From Rhodobacterales bacterium 56_14_T64 (lineage in GTDB: Bacteria; Pseudomonadota; Alphaproteobacteria; Rhodobacterales; Rhodobacteraceae), in the NCBI GenBank assembly GCA_002162795.1, contig MAAY01000079.1, positions 1 to 64,000 on the forward strand: DNA of 64,000 bases, given 5' to 3'. Below, piece after piece: positions 10,403-20,776 of the stretch (position 1 is the first letter of the stretch; each line of letters starts with the position of its first letter). The notes under the pieces were generated by a model, which had not been told where the DNA came from, did not search any database, and was given only the letters and a program-made list of their open reading frames with translations. A program made the position numbers and the translations under genes.

Positions 10403-11149
10403 ATGAATTTTCAAGGAAAAACAGCAATCGTCACCGGCGGCGGCCGCGATATCGGTCGTGCCTGCGTGATGGAATTGGCTGCTAAGGGTGCCAACGTTGC
10501 TATCAACTATCACTCCAGCTCCGAAGGTGCCGATTCTGCTGTTGCAGAAATCAAGGCTGCAGGCGGCAATGCTTTTGCTCTGCAAGGCGATATGACCAAA
10601 GAAGCTGACGTCAAAGCGTTGGTTGCCAAAACCGTTGAAGAGTTCGGTAAAGTTGACACTCTGGTGCACGTGACCGGTGGCATTCTGGCGCGCGTAACAA
10701 TGGAAGACATGACTCTGGATCACTGGGATGCTGTGATGGCAGTGAACGTCACGTCGTTCGTATTGGCTGTTCGTGAATGTCTGCCACATATGGGGCAGGG
10801 GTCCTCTATTGTCGCTATGGCGTCTCAGGCGGGTCGCGATGGTGGTGGACCAGGTGCGTCAGCCTATGGTGCGTCCAAGGGTGCGCTTACGACGTTGACA
10901 CGTGGGTTGGCCAAAGAACTGGGTCCCAAAATACGCGTCAATTCGCTGTGCCCAGGCATGATCGACACTGACTTCCACAATATCTTCACTAAACCAGAAG
11001 TACGGACACATGTGGCCAACATCACGCCGTTGAAGCGTGAAGGCACCTCAGAGGAAGTAGCAAAACTGGCAGTCTATCTGGCGTCCGATGATGCGTCCTT
11101 TATCACTGGGACCAATGTCGACATCAACGGTGGCTTGCTGTTCTCGTAA
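10403..11149 (+). CDS. SDR family oxidoreductase
   Basis: TAIVTGGGRDIGRACVMELAAKGANVAINYH; SAYGASKGAL (YxxxK); C-terminal ASDDASFITGTNVDINGG. Confidence 0.9.
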   Translation: MNFQGKTAIVTGGGRDIGRACVMELAAKGANVAINYHSSSEGADSAVAEIKAAGGNAFALQGDMTKEADVKALVAKTVEEFGKVDTLVHVTGGILARVTMEDMTLDHWDAVMAVNVTSFVLAVRECLPHMGQGSSIVAMASQAGRDGGGPGASAYGASKGALTTLTRGLAKELGPKIRVNSLCPGMIDTDFHNIFTKPEVRTHVANITPLKREGTSEEVAKLAVYLASDDASFITGTNVDINGGLLFS

Positions 11150-11236
11150 CGCCCTCAGGTCCAGAGCGGGAACTGTAGAATTCGCAGTTCCTATCGCTTC
11201 TCTGGCCGAACCAGCTAAACGGCTAAAAAAATGATT

Positions 11237-11264
11237 GCATCCACTCAGGTCTCTGAGTGGATGC
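11237..11264. terminator. perfect hairpin GCATCCACTCAG-gtct-CTGAGTGGATGC downstream of the SDR gene
   Basis: 12-bp perfect stem, 4-nt loop, intergenic between convergent genes; no long U tract. Confidence 0.55.
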
Positions 11265-11391
11265 TTCACGTTTAGCGCATTTGCCCCGCGCAGGATCATA
11301 GGAAACCTGCTTGGCATAGGTGGGGGGCGATTCGTCACTCAGCATGGAGGAAACCGGCCTCCCATTACTGGGAGGCCAATCGATAGTTTGA

Positions 11392-12672
11392 TCAGTTTAG
11401 AACCGATGGCAGCCACAGCGAGAAGGCTGGAATATAAGTCACCAGTATAAGCGCAAATAGCAGAGCAAGATAGAACGGCCAGATCGTCTTAAGTGCCTGT
11501 TCAATTTTGATTTTACCAACGGCGCAGCCAACAAACAGACAGGTCCCAACTGGCGGCGTACAGAGTCCCAGGCCGAGGTTGATCAGCATCATGATCCCAA
11601 ACTGGGTTGGGTCCATTCCGATGTCCTTGGCGATCGGCAGGAAGATTGGCGTGCAAATCAGGATTAATGCAGCCATATCCATGATCATTCCCAGGATCAG
11701 CAAGATCACATTGATCATCAGCAGAATGATAATCTTGTTATCGCTGATGCCAATCAGCAGGCTCCCCAATTTATCCGGCACTTGGTATAGGGCCAGCAAA
11801 TAGGCAAACGAGCTGGCAAACCCGATCAAGATCATCACCATCGCCGTGGTGCGAACCGCTGAGGTGACCGAGATCACAAAGCCTTTCCAGGACAGGGATC
11901 TGTAGACAAAAGCCGTCAGAAGCAGCGCGTAGATGGCTCCAAATGCACCGGATTCTGTCACCGTGAAGACGCCGGATAAAACACCACCTACAATGATTAC
12001 TGCTGTCACCAGGCCCGGAAGGGCAGACGCTGCGCTGCGGGCTACGGCTTTCCAACCGGGGAATGGCTCGGCTGGGTAGTTGTGTTTGATTGCCAGGACG
12101 TAGGCCGCAATCGCAAGGCAGACGCACATCAGAATGCCCGGAATTACACCAGCCAGGAACAGTTTTGAGATCGAAATCCCGCCACCTGCGGCCACCGCGA
12201 AGATGATCATGTTGTGGCTGGGTGGGATAACGATTCCGGCGATTGAAGAGGTCACCGTTACGTTAACCGCATAGTCCGGCCGGTATCCGCGTTCCTTCAT
12301 GACCGGGATCAATAGCGATCCCAATGCGGAAATGTCCGCAATGGCCGATCCGGAAATGCCGCCAAACAACATTGATGAGAAGATGTTCACCGAGGCCAAA
12401 CCGCCGCGGACGTGGCCCACCAGAGAAGATGCAAACCGTACCAGTCGAATGGCAATCCCGCCATGAAGCATGACTTCGCCGGCAAAAACAAAGAATGGGA
12501 TTGCCAACAATGAAAATGTAGAGATCCCAGCTACAGCACGTTGGAAGGTGATCAGTATCGGAAAGCCTTCGTACCAAAAGGCGAGTAAGGCTGACACACC
12601 CATTGCAAATGCAACGGGCAACCCCAGTACAACACAGGCGGCAAAGACGCCAAGTAGAATGGTCAATCCCAT
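11392..12672 (-). CDS. dctM: TRAP transporter large permease
   Basis: MGLTILLGVFAACVVLGLPVAFAMGVSALLAF...FGGISGSAIADISALGSLLIPVMKERGY. Confidence 0.92.
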   Translation of the reverse strand: MGLTILLGVFAACVVLGLPVAFAMGVSALLAFWYEGFPILITFQRAVAGISTFSLLAIPFFVFAGEVMLHGGIAIRLVRFASSLVGHVRGGLASVNIFSSMLFGGISGSAIADISALGSLLIPVMKERGYRPDYAVNVTVTSSIAGIVIPPSHNMIIFAVAAGGGISISKLFLAGVIPGILMCVCLAIAAYVLAIKHNYPAEPFPGWKAVARSAASALPGLVTAVIIVGGVLSGVFTVTESGAFGAIYALLLTAFVYRSLSWKGFVISVTSAVRTTAMVMILIGFASSFAYLLALYQVPDKLGSLLIGISDNKIIILLMINVILLILGMIMDMAALILICTPIFLPIAKDIGMDPTQFGIMMLINLGLGLCTPPVGTCLFVGCAVGKIKIEQALKTIWPFYLALLFALILVTYIPAFSLWLPSVLN

Positions 12673-12673
12673 A

Positions 12674-13216
12674 TCAGTTCTCTTCTTGTTCTTGAACGTA
12701 GGCTGTCTTTAGAAACAGATCAGACAGGCGCAGCACCACCCGTAGGCCCGAAAAGACCGCAATCAACCCGCCGCATAGAACGGCTGAAAGGGTGCGAAAG
12801 CTTTCGGGAATGTTGAGCATCGGCAGCAATGTATCCCAGCCGAAATTGAACAGCTCGATACTGGAGATCAACATTATGGTGCCAAAACTGGCCAAAATGA
12901 TATCGGTGAACAGCAGGACTATTTTCCGGGCTGATGCTGGAAGCATGTGCCGGAACATGGTGACGCCCAAGTGGGTTTGCTCGTGAACGCCGACGCTGGC
13001 ACTCAGAAATGTGATGTAACACACGAGCAATAGCGCCAATTGTTCAACCCAGGTGGGCGTTACATTTAGGACGTAACGCCCAAAAACCAACCAACCAAAT
13101 GTAACGATTAGCGTGACCATTGCGAGAGAGGACATAAGGATGCAGAGGCGTGCCAGTTGGTCCAGAACCAGAACCAGTGGATGGCGGGCCGGTGCGTGTT
13201 CGGCGATATTGCTCAT
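12674..13216 (-). CDS. dctQ: TRAP transporter small permease
   Basis: 180-aa membrane protein, adjacent to dctM and dctP. Confidence 0.87.
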   Translation of the reverse strand: MSNIAEHAPARHPLVLVLDQLARLCILMSSLAMVTLIVTFGWLVFGRYVLNVTPTWVEQLALLLVCYITFLSASVGVHEQTHLGVTMFRHMLPASARKIVLLFTDIILASFGTIMLISSIELFNFGWDTLLPMLNIPESFRTLSAVLCGGLIAVFSGLRVVLRLSDLFLKTAYVQEQEEN

Positions 13217-13235
13217 TCTATTACCCTGTTGAAAA

Positions 13236-13275
13236 AGAAACGCCCCCTAACGTGTTAGAGGGCGCCTTTTTAGAT
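13236..13275 (-). terminator. hairpin (ggcgccctctaac..gttagggggcg) between dctP and dctQ of the second TRAP operon
   Basis: Inverted repeat 'cgccccctaacgtgttagagggcg' followed on the - strand by a T-rich tract. Confidence 0.6.
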
Positions 13276-13285
13276 AGTTGAAGGC

Positions 13286-14278
13286 TTAGTTGGCTTTGAA
13301 CAAATCAACCAAGTCCGACAGTTCTGGGTTGGCTTCAAGGAACTGAGCGTAGACAGGGGTCATCGCTGCCTGGAAGGCTGATTTGTCTTCGATTTCGTTT
13401 ACAACCACACCCGCATCCAACACAGTTTTCATGCTGGCTGCTTCACGTGCCTGCCACAATTCGCGCTGCAATGCAGTGCTCTTACGGCCCGCTTCGCGAA
13501 CGACTTCTTGCTGATCGGCGGTTAATCCGTCCCAAGTCTTCTTGGACATGCACAGGCATTCCGGAATGATCAGGTGCTGCGACAAGGAGTAAAATGAAGC
13601 CACTTCATAGTGATTGGTGGATTCATATGACGGCGGGTTGTTTTCCGCACCATCCACAACACCGGTCTTCAGCGACTGGTACACTTCGGCAAAAGCCATA
13701 GGTGTGGCATTGCCGCCCATGGATTCGACCATGCCAACGAACAGATCGTTGTTCATGACGCGAACCTTCAGACCTTTTACGTCGTCCGGAGTATTGATCG
13801 GGTTCTTGGAGTTATAAAAGCTCCGCGCACCGGCGTCATAGTAACCCAGAGCGATGATGCCTTTGGCTGCAAGACCTGCGCTTACGGCTTCGCCTGCTTC
13901 ACCATCCATCAAACGATACATGTCCGGAACGGATTTGAAGATGAAAGGCAGCGAAACGACGTTGGTTTCTGGTACAGCCTGACCCATTGGTCCAAGGCTA
14001 AAGACACCAAAATCAAGTGCGCCAAGACGGACTTGTTCGATTGCGTCCGGCTGTGAGCCTAGAACTCCCCCGTGGTATACTTTACCCGAAAGCGCGCCGT
14101 CTGTCTTTTCAGTGACTTCAGCAATAAATGCCTCCATCCCGTGTGAGACTGGATATTCTTCCACGTGAATGTTCCAGCCGCGCCATTCGCCTGCTGATAC
14201 TGCATTCGCGGCCAAAAGCACCGAAGCGGCAATCGCACCCGAAGTCATCATTGTTCGTGTAAATTTTTTCACCATCAT
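13286..14278 (-). CDS. dctP: TRAP transporter solute-binding protein (DctP family)
   Basis: Signal peptide; ...GVLGSQPDAIEQVRLGALDFGVFSLGPMGQAVPETNVVSLPFIFKSVPDMYRLMDG.... Confidence 0.9.
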   Translation of the reverse strand: MMVKKFTRTMMTSGAIAASVLLAANAVSAGEWRGWNIHVEEYPVSHGMEAFIAEVTEKTDGALSGKVYHGGVLGSQPDAIEQVRLGALDFGVFSLGPMGQAVPETNVVSLPFIFKSVPDMYRLMDGEAGEAVSAGLAAKGIIALGYYDAGARSFYNSKNPINTPDDVKGLKVRVMNNDLFVGMVESMGGNATPMAFAEVYQSLKTGVVDGAENNPPSYESTNHYEVASFYSLSQHLIIPECLCMSKKTWDGLTADQQEVVREAGRKSTALQRELWQAREAASMKTVLDAGVVVNEIEDKSAFQAAMTPVYAQFLEANPELSDLVDLFKAN

Positions 14279-14312
14279 ATCCTCCCGTAGTTGGCTGCAT
14301 AACTCATATCGA

Positions 14313-14331
14313 AATTACAAATTATTACAAG
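14313..14331. promoter_or_regulatory. candidate operator: aaattacaaattattacaa upstream of second TRAP operon
   Basis: Two TTACAA units with the same AATTACAAAT core. Confidence 0.45.
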
Positions 14332-14911
14332 TTTCTTATCAACATTTATCGAATATTGCAGGCGGATATCTATCAATTTTCACCTTAGACCACTGATTTT
14401 AAGCCAACTAATCTAGGTGGTATTTTTTTGGGGGGGGAGGCGATATCGGACGTTTTGGATGTCAACTCTTGAAAAGTCGTATTGGAAATCAGCGACAGGC
14501 CGCGAATCTTTTTGGTCATGCCACCCCTCAGAAAAACTGGGAGTTGCCCCGAGCCTTCTCAATACTTCTGGCGTTGCTTGAAGTCCGTCACTGCAAAGTA
14601 GGCAAGCTGGAATGAGTACAGGTTCTGCACCTATTGGAGAGTTTTGAGATGGATGTGTTGCACTGTGCTTTCAGAGACGCCTTGCAGAAGGGAGCGGTCA
14701 GCCTTTAGTTTGATCTTTTCACGCGCTTCGAGGGACGAAAACGTCCGCATCCAATGTACTTTGTCGGGGTTTTCCAGCTCTCGCAGAGGTCCAAAGGCAA
14801 GCATCCCCGCATTGCGCAGGTTCCCCCAAATAACCGGAATTTATTCCGAACAAAGCCAGGGCCATTCAGTGCGAGCAACAGTTGAGTTTGAGCTTGTCGC
14901 TTGGATATTTT

Positions 14912-16663
14912 CTAGCTGTTTTCAATCATCCAGTCACGCATGATGAATTTCTGGGGTTTCCCGGTAACGGTCATTGGCAGTTCATCGACGATACGAATAC
15001 GGCCCGGGATTTTGAAATGGGCGATCTGGCCCGAGCAGAACTCCCGGATGCTGTCATCGCACAGCTGCTTGCCTGGTTTGGGCACGATCCAGGCGCACAC
15101 TTCCTCACCCAGTTTCGCATGTGGGATACCAAACACCTGGACCTCCATTACGCTAGGATGGCGGAACAGGAAATCTTCAACCTCACGCGGGTATATGTTT
15201 TCGCCACCCCTGATGATCATATCTTTCAAACGCCCCACTATCGAGCAATATCCCTGATCATCGAGCTCGGCCAGATCGCCAGTGCGCATCCAACCGTTTG
15301 GGTCAATGGCCTCGGCGGTTTTTTCGGTGTTGTCCCAATATCCATACATGACTGAATAGCCGCGGGTGCACAGTTCGCCTGACGTGCCAACCGGGACGAT
15401 GGCGCCGTTTTCGTCAATGACCTTTACTTCCACATGCGGATGGATGCGGCCTACCGTTGTCACGCGCTTTTCAATTGGGTCGTCGACAAAACTCTGGAAC
15501 GAAACTGGCGACGTTTCGGTCATGCCGTAGCATATTGTCACTTGTTTCATGTTCATCACCTCGATCACACCACGCATCACTTCGATCGGGCACAAGGCCC
15601 CCGCCATAATGCCAGTCCGTAGGGTTGAGAGGTCGTAATGGCTGGTTTTGGCCTGTTCGAGCATAGCCACAAACATCGTAGGCACGCCGTAGATCGCAGT
15701 GCAGCGAGCACTGGCAACGGCTGACAACGTTTCATGCGCGTCAAATGCCTCTCCGGGGAATACCATTGCCGCCCCTTTGGAGACACAGCCAAGGGCGCCC
15801 ATAACCATGCCGAAACAGTGGTACAGCGGCACTGGGATACAAAGGCGGTCAGTTTCTGTGAAATTGATCCGTCCAGTGACAAAGCGGGCGTTGTTGACAA
15901 TATTAAAATGGGTCAGCGTGGCCCCTTTAGGGGCGCCTGTGGTTCCAGAAGTGAACTGAATGTTGATTGGATCATCCGGGTTTAGCCCAGCCGTGATACC
16001 ATCCAGACGCAGTTGTTGCGCAGGTCCGCCAAGCCGCTGAATTTCGGTGAATGCAAATACTCCGGCGCCGGGAATATCACTCATCGCGATGACAATTTTC
16101 AGATGCGGGAGTCTGGCGCTGATCAACCGACCTTTGGCGCATGTGTCCAACTCTGGTGCAAGGGCGCGCACCATTGCCAGATAGTCAGACGATTTGAACT
16201 TTTCAGCTATAATCAAAGCCTTGCAGCCTGCCTTGTTCAACGCATAATCCAGCTCGGCCAGACGATAGGCCGGGTTGATATTGACCAGAATAATGCCGAT
16301 CCGCGCCGTGGCAAACTGGGTCAGGACCCACTCCAACCGGTTCGGCGACCAAATGCCCAGCCGATCGCCTTTTACCAGCCCCAAGGCCAACAAACCCGAG
16401 GCCAGCGCGTCAACTTCTCGATCTAGATCATAATAGCTGAGGGTCTTGCCCTCTTTGGCCAAAACTACCGCATCTCGAGGGCCGTGGCGCGCGACGGTTT
16501 CGGCCAACAGTTGCGGAATTGTGATGTGGCGCAATTCAACCGACTTATCCCCAACCACATAGGAATGGCCTTCTCGGGGGGCTGTGCCGGATTGATCCAT
16601 CTTGTCAGCAGGTGTCGCGACGCCGCCAATCTGATGAGCCAGGTTTTCGCTGAGAATTGTCAT
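14912..16663 (-). CDS. AMP-binding acyl-CoA synthetase
   Basis: [75 protein letters not shown]. Start set at the internal [11 protein letters not shown]. Confidence 0.9.
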   Translation of the reverse strand: MTILSENLAHQIGGVATPADKMDQSGTAPREGHSYVVGDKSVELRHITIPQLLAETVARHGPRDAVVLAKEGKTLSYYDLDREVDALASGLLALGLVKGDRLGIWSPNRLEWVLTQFATARIGIILVNINPAYRLAELDYALNKAGCKALIIAEKFKSSDYLAMVRALAPELDTCAKGRLISARLPHLKIVIAMSDIPGAGVFAFTEIQRLGGPAQQLRLDGITAGLNPDDPINIQFTSGTTGAPKGATLTHFNIVNNARFVTGRINFTETDRLCIPVPLYHCFGMVMGALGCVSKGAAMVFPGEAFDAHETLSAVASARCTAIYGVPTMFVAMLEQAKTSHYDLSTLRTGIMAGALCPIEVMRGVIEVMNMKQVTICYGMTETSPVSFQSFVDDPIEKRVTTVGRIHPHVEVKVIDENGAIVPVGTSGELCTRGYSVMYGYWDNTEKTAEAIDPNGWMRTGDLAELDDQGYCSIVGRLKDMIIRGGENIYPREVEDFLFRHPSVMEVQVFGIPHAKLGEEVCAWIVPKPGKQLCDDSIREFCSGQIAHFKIPGRIRIVDELPMTVTGKPQKFIMRDWMIENS

Positions 16664-16673
16664 TGTTGCCCCC

Positions 16674-19034
16674 TTAGAAATTTCGCCAGTCGCCGGATTG
16701 TTCAAATGCATGCGCCGCCTGATAGATCACCATTTCACCGTAATGCGGCGCGACCAGAGACATACCGATGGGCAACCCTTCGCTTAATCCGCACGGCACC
16801 GACATCACCGGAAAGCCGGTGCTACTAAACGGTGCGGTGTTGCCAATCATCTCAAAAGCGCGTTGCACATAAAGGCTGGGCGAACAATCAGCTGGCGGGA
16901 TTGGTTGCGCCTTCATTGGCACGGTGGGCAGTAGCATCAGGTCCACATTCGCGAACGCCGCCATGTATTTTGACACCACATTGCGCATCAAATTTTGCGC
17001 CTTGCCATAAAATCGGCCGCGATATTTGTCCTGAAAATACTCGCCCACAAACATGCTAACCTTGAGCGAATGTGACAGCTCATCCGCGCGATTGCGCCAT
17101 TGCGCCATGTGGTCAGTCATTGAGGGCACAAACAAACCGCGGTAGTTCGAGCCGCCACTGTTGCCGTGCATCATCTGGTCTTGCAGTCCTTCAAGCGTGA
17201 TTGCTGTCCAGCAATCAGTGGCGAAATCGTGCTCTTCGACGGAAATTTCACTAACCTGCGCGCCCAGGTCCCGGAACCTGTCTGCAGCAGCCAGCACTTT
17301 GGCATCAACATCAGCCTCGCTTTCTGAACGCTGAAACCCTTGCTTCAGAATGCCAATCCGCAACCCATGCACGCCTTTTCCCAAGGCCTGGGTATAGTGA
17401 TAGCTGCGCGGCGCATATTGACGTGGGTCCAAGCCATCCTCTCCGGCCAAAACCTCCAGAAACAGAGCGTTATCTGCTACATTGGCGGTCACTGGCCCCA
17501 CATGATCAATAGTTTGTTCTACCGGCATTACTCCGGAATAGGGGACCAATCCGTGGGTTGCCTTCATCCCGTAAACACCGCAATTGGATGACGGAATACG
17601 GATCGACCCACCCTGATCCCCAGCGATGGCCATGTCTGCCTCGCCAATGGAGACCAAAGCAGCTGACCCGCTGGACGACCCACCCGCCATAAACCCGTGT
17701 TTCCACGGGTTCTGCACCGGACCTGTGGCATTTGTATGCGATCCACCAGACAGACAGAAGTTCTCGCAATGGGATTTACCAACAATGGTACCGCCCGCAT
17801 CCAAAATACGGGTGACGATGGTGGCGTCCAGTTCGGGCGTGTAGCCCTCCATAATTGAGGATCCGTTCATCATCGGCACCCCGGCCAGGCACACGGTGTC
17901 TTTCAAAACGATGCGTTTCCCGCGCAAAGGCCCGTCTACTGCGCCCTTGATATCAGTTTTGTAATACCAGGCATTCAATGGATTCTCCGCCGGGCTGGGG
18001 CGACGCCCTGGCGACCGCGGATAGCGCACCTCGGGTAGGTTGTCGGGGGCGGCATCCAGGCGATCATACGATTGAAAGTTGGGCTCAATGATCTCCAGGT
18101 ATTCCTGCAATTCATCATCGCTCAGGTTCATACCGAACCGTTCAGCCATGGTTCGCATTTGCGACAAGGTGGGGCGTTTGATGGTCATATTGGTCACCAG
18201 AGTAGAAGTGGATTGAACAGATGTGGCTGCGCGCGGCGCAGTCGTGGCGACCGGAGTTCGCGACCCTGCCGTTGGCTTGGGTGCCGAATTTGCCCGCGTG
18301 GTGCGCGCCGCGCCAAAGCCGAGAAACTGATCAACCTTGGCCTGATTTTTCAGATCACTGCGAGACAGTGTGCCCGTGATCCGGCCCCGTTCCAGCACCA
18401 AGACGCGGTCAGAAAGGTCGGCAATAAAGTCGAAATTCTGCTCGACCAGCAGGATCGACAGACCCCGCTGCTTGCGCAGCTTCAACAGGGTTTCCGACAT
18501 TTCCTCGATGATGGATGGTTGAATGCCTTCAGTGGGTTCGTCCAGCAGCAGAAAATCAGGGTCGCCCATCAAACAGCGCGCCAGTGCCAGCAATTGCTGT
18601 TCGCCCCCCGACAAGGTGCCGCCGTCGCGTTCCAACAGACGGTCGAGCCGGGGAAAGTCCGCCAAGACAGCGTCTATGGTATCGGTTTCGTCCCCGCGGC
18701 CCTGATCGTGCCAGGCAAACCGTAGATTGTCGCGCACGGTAAGCTGCGGGAAAATACCCCGTCCCTGCGGCACGTACCCAACCCCAAGACCTGCACGTTC
18801 GTTTGGTGGCATCTGGGTGATTTCAGTGTCAAAAAAACGAATGGTGCCCGAGTGTGCTGGCAGAAATCCCATCAAGGTTTTCAGCAATGTGGATTTGCCC
18901 ATGCCATTGTGACCCAGCACTCCGACCACTTCGTTTTCCATCACAGAAAATTCGATGCCGTGCAGCACCGGTACACGGCCATAGCCGCCTGACAGGCCTT
19001 TGACATCGAGACATATGTTGGTGTTGTCACTCAT
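16674..19034 (-). CDS. fusion of a LivF/UrtE-type ABC transporter ATPase (N-term) with an amidase-signature enzyme (C-term)
   Basis: N-term [16 protein letters not shown] (Walker A), [30 protein letters not shown] (signature/Walker B); C-term amidase signature [12 protein letters not shown]...[46 protein letters not shown]; no stop between them. Confidence 0.88.
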   Translation of the reverse strand: MSDNTNICLDVKGLSGGYGRVPVLHGIEFSVMENEVVGVLGHNGMGKSTLLKTLMGFLPAHSGTIRFFDTEITQMPPNERAGLGVGYVPQGRGIFPQLTVRDNLRFAWHDQGRGDETDTIDAVLADFPRLDRLLERDGGTLSGGEQQLLALARCLMGDPDFLLLDEPTEGIQPSIIEEMSETLLKLRKQRGLSILLVEQNFDFIADLSDRVLVLERGRITGTLSRSDLKNQAKVDQFLGFGAARTTRANSAPKPTAGSRTPVATTAPRAATSVQSTSTLVTNMTIKRPTLSQMRTMAERFGMNLSDDELQEYLEIIEPNFQSYDRLDAAPDNLPEVRYPRSPGRRPSPAENPLNAWYYKTDIKGAVDGPLRGKRIVLKDTVCLAGVPMMNGSSIMEGYTPELDATIVTRILDAGGTIVGKSHCENFCLSGGSHTNATGPVQNPWKHGFMAGGSSSGSAALVSIGEADMAIAGDQGGSIRIPSSNCGVYGMKATHGLVPYSGVMPVEQTIDHVGPVTANVADNALFLEVLAGEDGLDPRQYAPRSYHYTQALGKGVHGLRIGILKQGFQRSESEADVDAKVLAAADRFRDLGAQVSEISVEEHDFATDCWTAITLEGLQDQMMHGNSGGSNYRGLFVPSMTDHMAQWRNRADELSHSLKVSMFVGEYFQDKYRGRFYGKAQNLMRNVVSKYMAAFANVDLMLLPTVPMKAQPIPPADCSPSLYVQRAFEMIGNTAPFSSTGFPVMSVPCGLSEGLPIGMSLVAPHYGEMVIYQAAHAFEQSGDWRNF

Positions 19035-19035
19035 G

Positions 19036-19752
19036 TCAGGCGTTCTTTCCCAGATAGACGTTGCGCACAGTTGGGTCGGACATCACCTTGTCAACGTGAT
19101 CTTCCATCAAAACGGCTCCCTGATGAAACACTGTTACTGTGTTGGCAATCGAGCGGATGAATTGCATGTCGTGCTCGACAATCACCACCGCAGAGGTACG
19201 GGTCATTTCACGGACCAACTCGGCCATCAGTTCGACATCTTCGCCCGATAATCCGGCGGCAGGTTCATCCAACAGGATCAGCCAGGGATCAGCGGCTACC
19301 ACTGTGCCCAGTTCAACGCGTTGACGTTCGCCGTGCGCCAGACGGCCCAGATCAACCCGCGCGATTGGCCCAAGAGCCAGCCGTTCGATCACCTCAGCGG
19401 CCTTTTTCCTGGCCTCGGGCGCTGACAAGAACCGGCGTGCCGCCAGCCAGATGTTTTCCTGCACGCTCAGCCCATCTAGCACGCTGGGCACCTGCATCTT
19501 GATCCCCACCCCAAGCGAGGCCACCTGATGCGGCGACCAGCCTGTCACCTCGTCGCCGCGCATAAATACCTGCCCACTGGTCGGTGTCAAAAGCCCGGTT
19601 ACGCATTTAAAGAAAGTGCTTTTTCCAGCCCCGTTGGGGCCTATCAAACAGCGCAACTCACGCGCCTTTAGCTTGAAGTTCACATTGTCCGAGGCAACAA
19701 CCCCACCAAAACGCATGGTCAGTCCAACCGCTTCCAGTACCGTTTCAACCAT
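19036..19752 (-). CDS. branched-chain amino acid/urea-type ABC transporter ATPase (LivG/UrtD type)
   Basis: CLIGPNGAGKSTFFKCVTGLLTPTSGQVF; LAHGERQRVELGTVVAADPWLILLDEPAAGLS. Confidence 0.9.
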   Translation of the reverse strand: MVETVLEAVGLTMRFGGVVASDNVNFKLKARELRCLIGPNGAGKSTFFKCVTGLLTPTSGQVFMRGDEVTGWSPHQVASLGVGIKMQVPSVLDGLSVQENIWLAARRFLSAPEARKKAAEVIERLALGPIARVDLGRLAHGERQRVELGTVVAADPWLILLDEPAAGLSGEDVELMAELVREMTRTSAVVIVEHDMQFIRSIANTVTVFHQGAVLMEDHVDKVMSDPTVRNVYLGKNA

Positions 19753-20776
19753 CGACCCGCTCCGCTCTGATCCGGCGATTGGGGCGTTTGCGCCTGGGTC
19801 TGCGTCGCACGCTTAGCTTCCAAAGATCGGCAACCGCAGGTACAACCCCTTTGGGTAGGAACAGCACAAACAACACCAGAATAAGGCCCGTGATCAGCGT
19901 ATTGTCGATCATCGACTGCTGACCCAGCAAGAATTTGAGATAGGCCAGACCTGCTGCGCCCAGCATCGGTCCGACCCGCGTGCCCAGGCCGCCAACAATG
20001 CACCAGATGATGATCTCGGCCGATTGGCCAAGGCTATAAAGCCCCGGCGTGACAATCTCCGCCCAGTTGGCAAACAGCGCACCTGCCAACCCGGCAATCC
20101 CTGCTCCAATGGCGAACAGTACGGTTTTGCGCGCGCGGACGTCATAGCCCATCAAAGACATGCGCTGTTCGTTCTCGCGGATACCCACGGCAATACGGCC
20201 AAAGCTGGACCGCAACAAAGCGGTGACGAACAAAAACACAATCACCAGCGCGACGGCGCAGACATAGTAGAACGGATCGCCCCAAATATAGTTATCCGGC
20301 TGTCCTGGCACGTTTAAAGTCTGGAAACCGGGGATACCATTATAGCCTCCCAGACGGGCCTTGCCGATGACATAGGAAGGACCAGCAGTTGAGTTGATGA
20401 ATTTGAAAAGGATCAACGTCACCACAAGGGTGATCACCCCGAGATAGACATCCGCCAGCCGACCGTAGAACATAAACACGCCTAGAACGGCTGCAAACAA
20501 GGCTGGAACCAACATCGCAATGACCATCGGTAAGGTGCTTTCGCCGATGTTGATCGCGGCGATAGCATAGGAATAAGCCCCGAGCCCGAAAAACGCTGCC
20601 TGGCCAAAGCAAAGAATGCCTCCAAAGCCCCAGATCAGCCCCAAGCTTAGGCCTAGCATGGCGTAGATCAGCAAAATGCTAAGGGTATAGGTCGAGATCA
20701 TCATCGGCAGGGTGTAGATCAGAACTGCCGCGACCAGAACGGTGGTAACGGCTTCTTTCAGAGGTAGGATCACCAT
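19745..20776 (-). CDS. ABC transporter permease (LivM/UrtC type)
   Basis: GGILCFGQAAFFGLGAYSYA; RIAVGIRENEQRMSLMGYD. Confidence 0.88.
   Translation of the reverse strand: MVILPLKEAVTTVLVAAVLIYTLPMMISTYTLSILLIYAMLGLSLGLIWGFGGILCFGQAAFFGLGAYSYAIAAINIGESTLPMVIAMLVPALFAAVLGVFMFYGRLADVYLGVITLVVTLILFKFINSTAGPSYVIGKARLGGYNGIPGFQTLNVPGQPDNYIWGDPFYYVCAVALVIVFLFVTALLRSSFGRIAVGIRENEQRMSLMGYDVRARKTVLFAIGAGIAGLAGALFANWAEIVTPGLYSLGQSAEIIIWCIVGGLGTRVGPMLGAAGLAYLKFLLGQQSMIDNTLITGLILVLFVLFLPKGVVPAVADLWKLSVRRRPRRKRPNRRIRAERVDG

Noticed and set aside
14644-14880. Possible NIPSNAP-like fragment on the minus strand (MLAFGPLRELENPDKVHWMRTFSSLEAREKIKL)
   Set aside because: Short and truncated; similarity is by eye only, so not listed as a feature.
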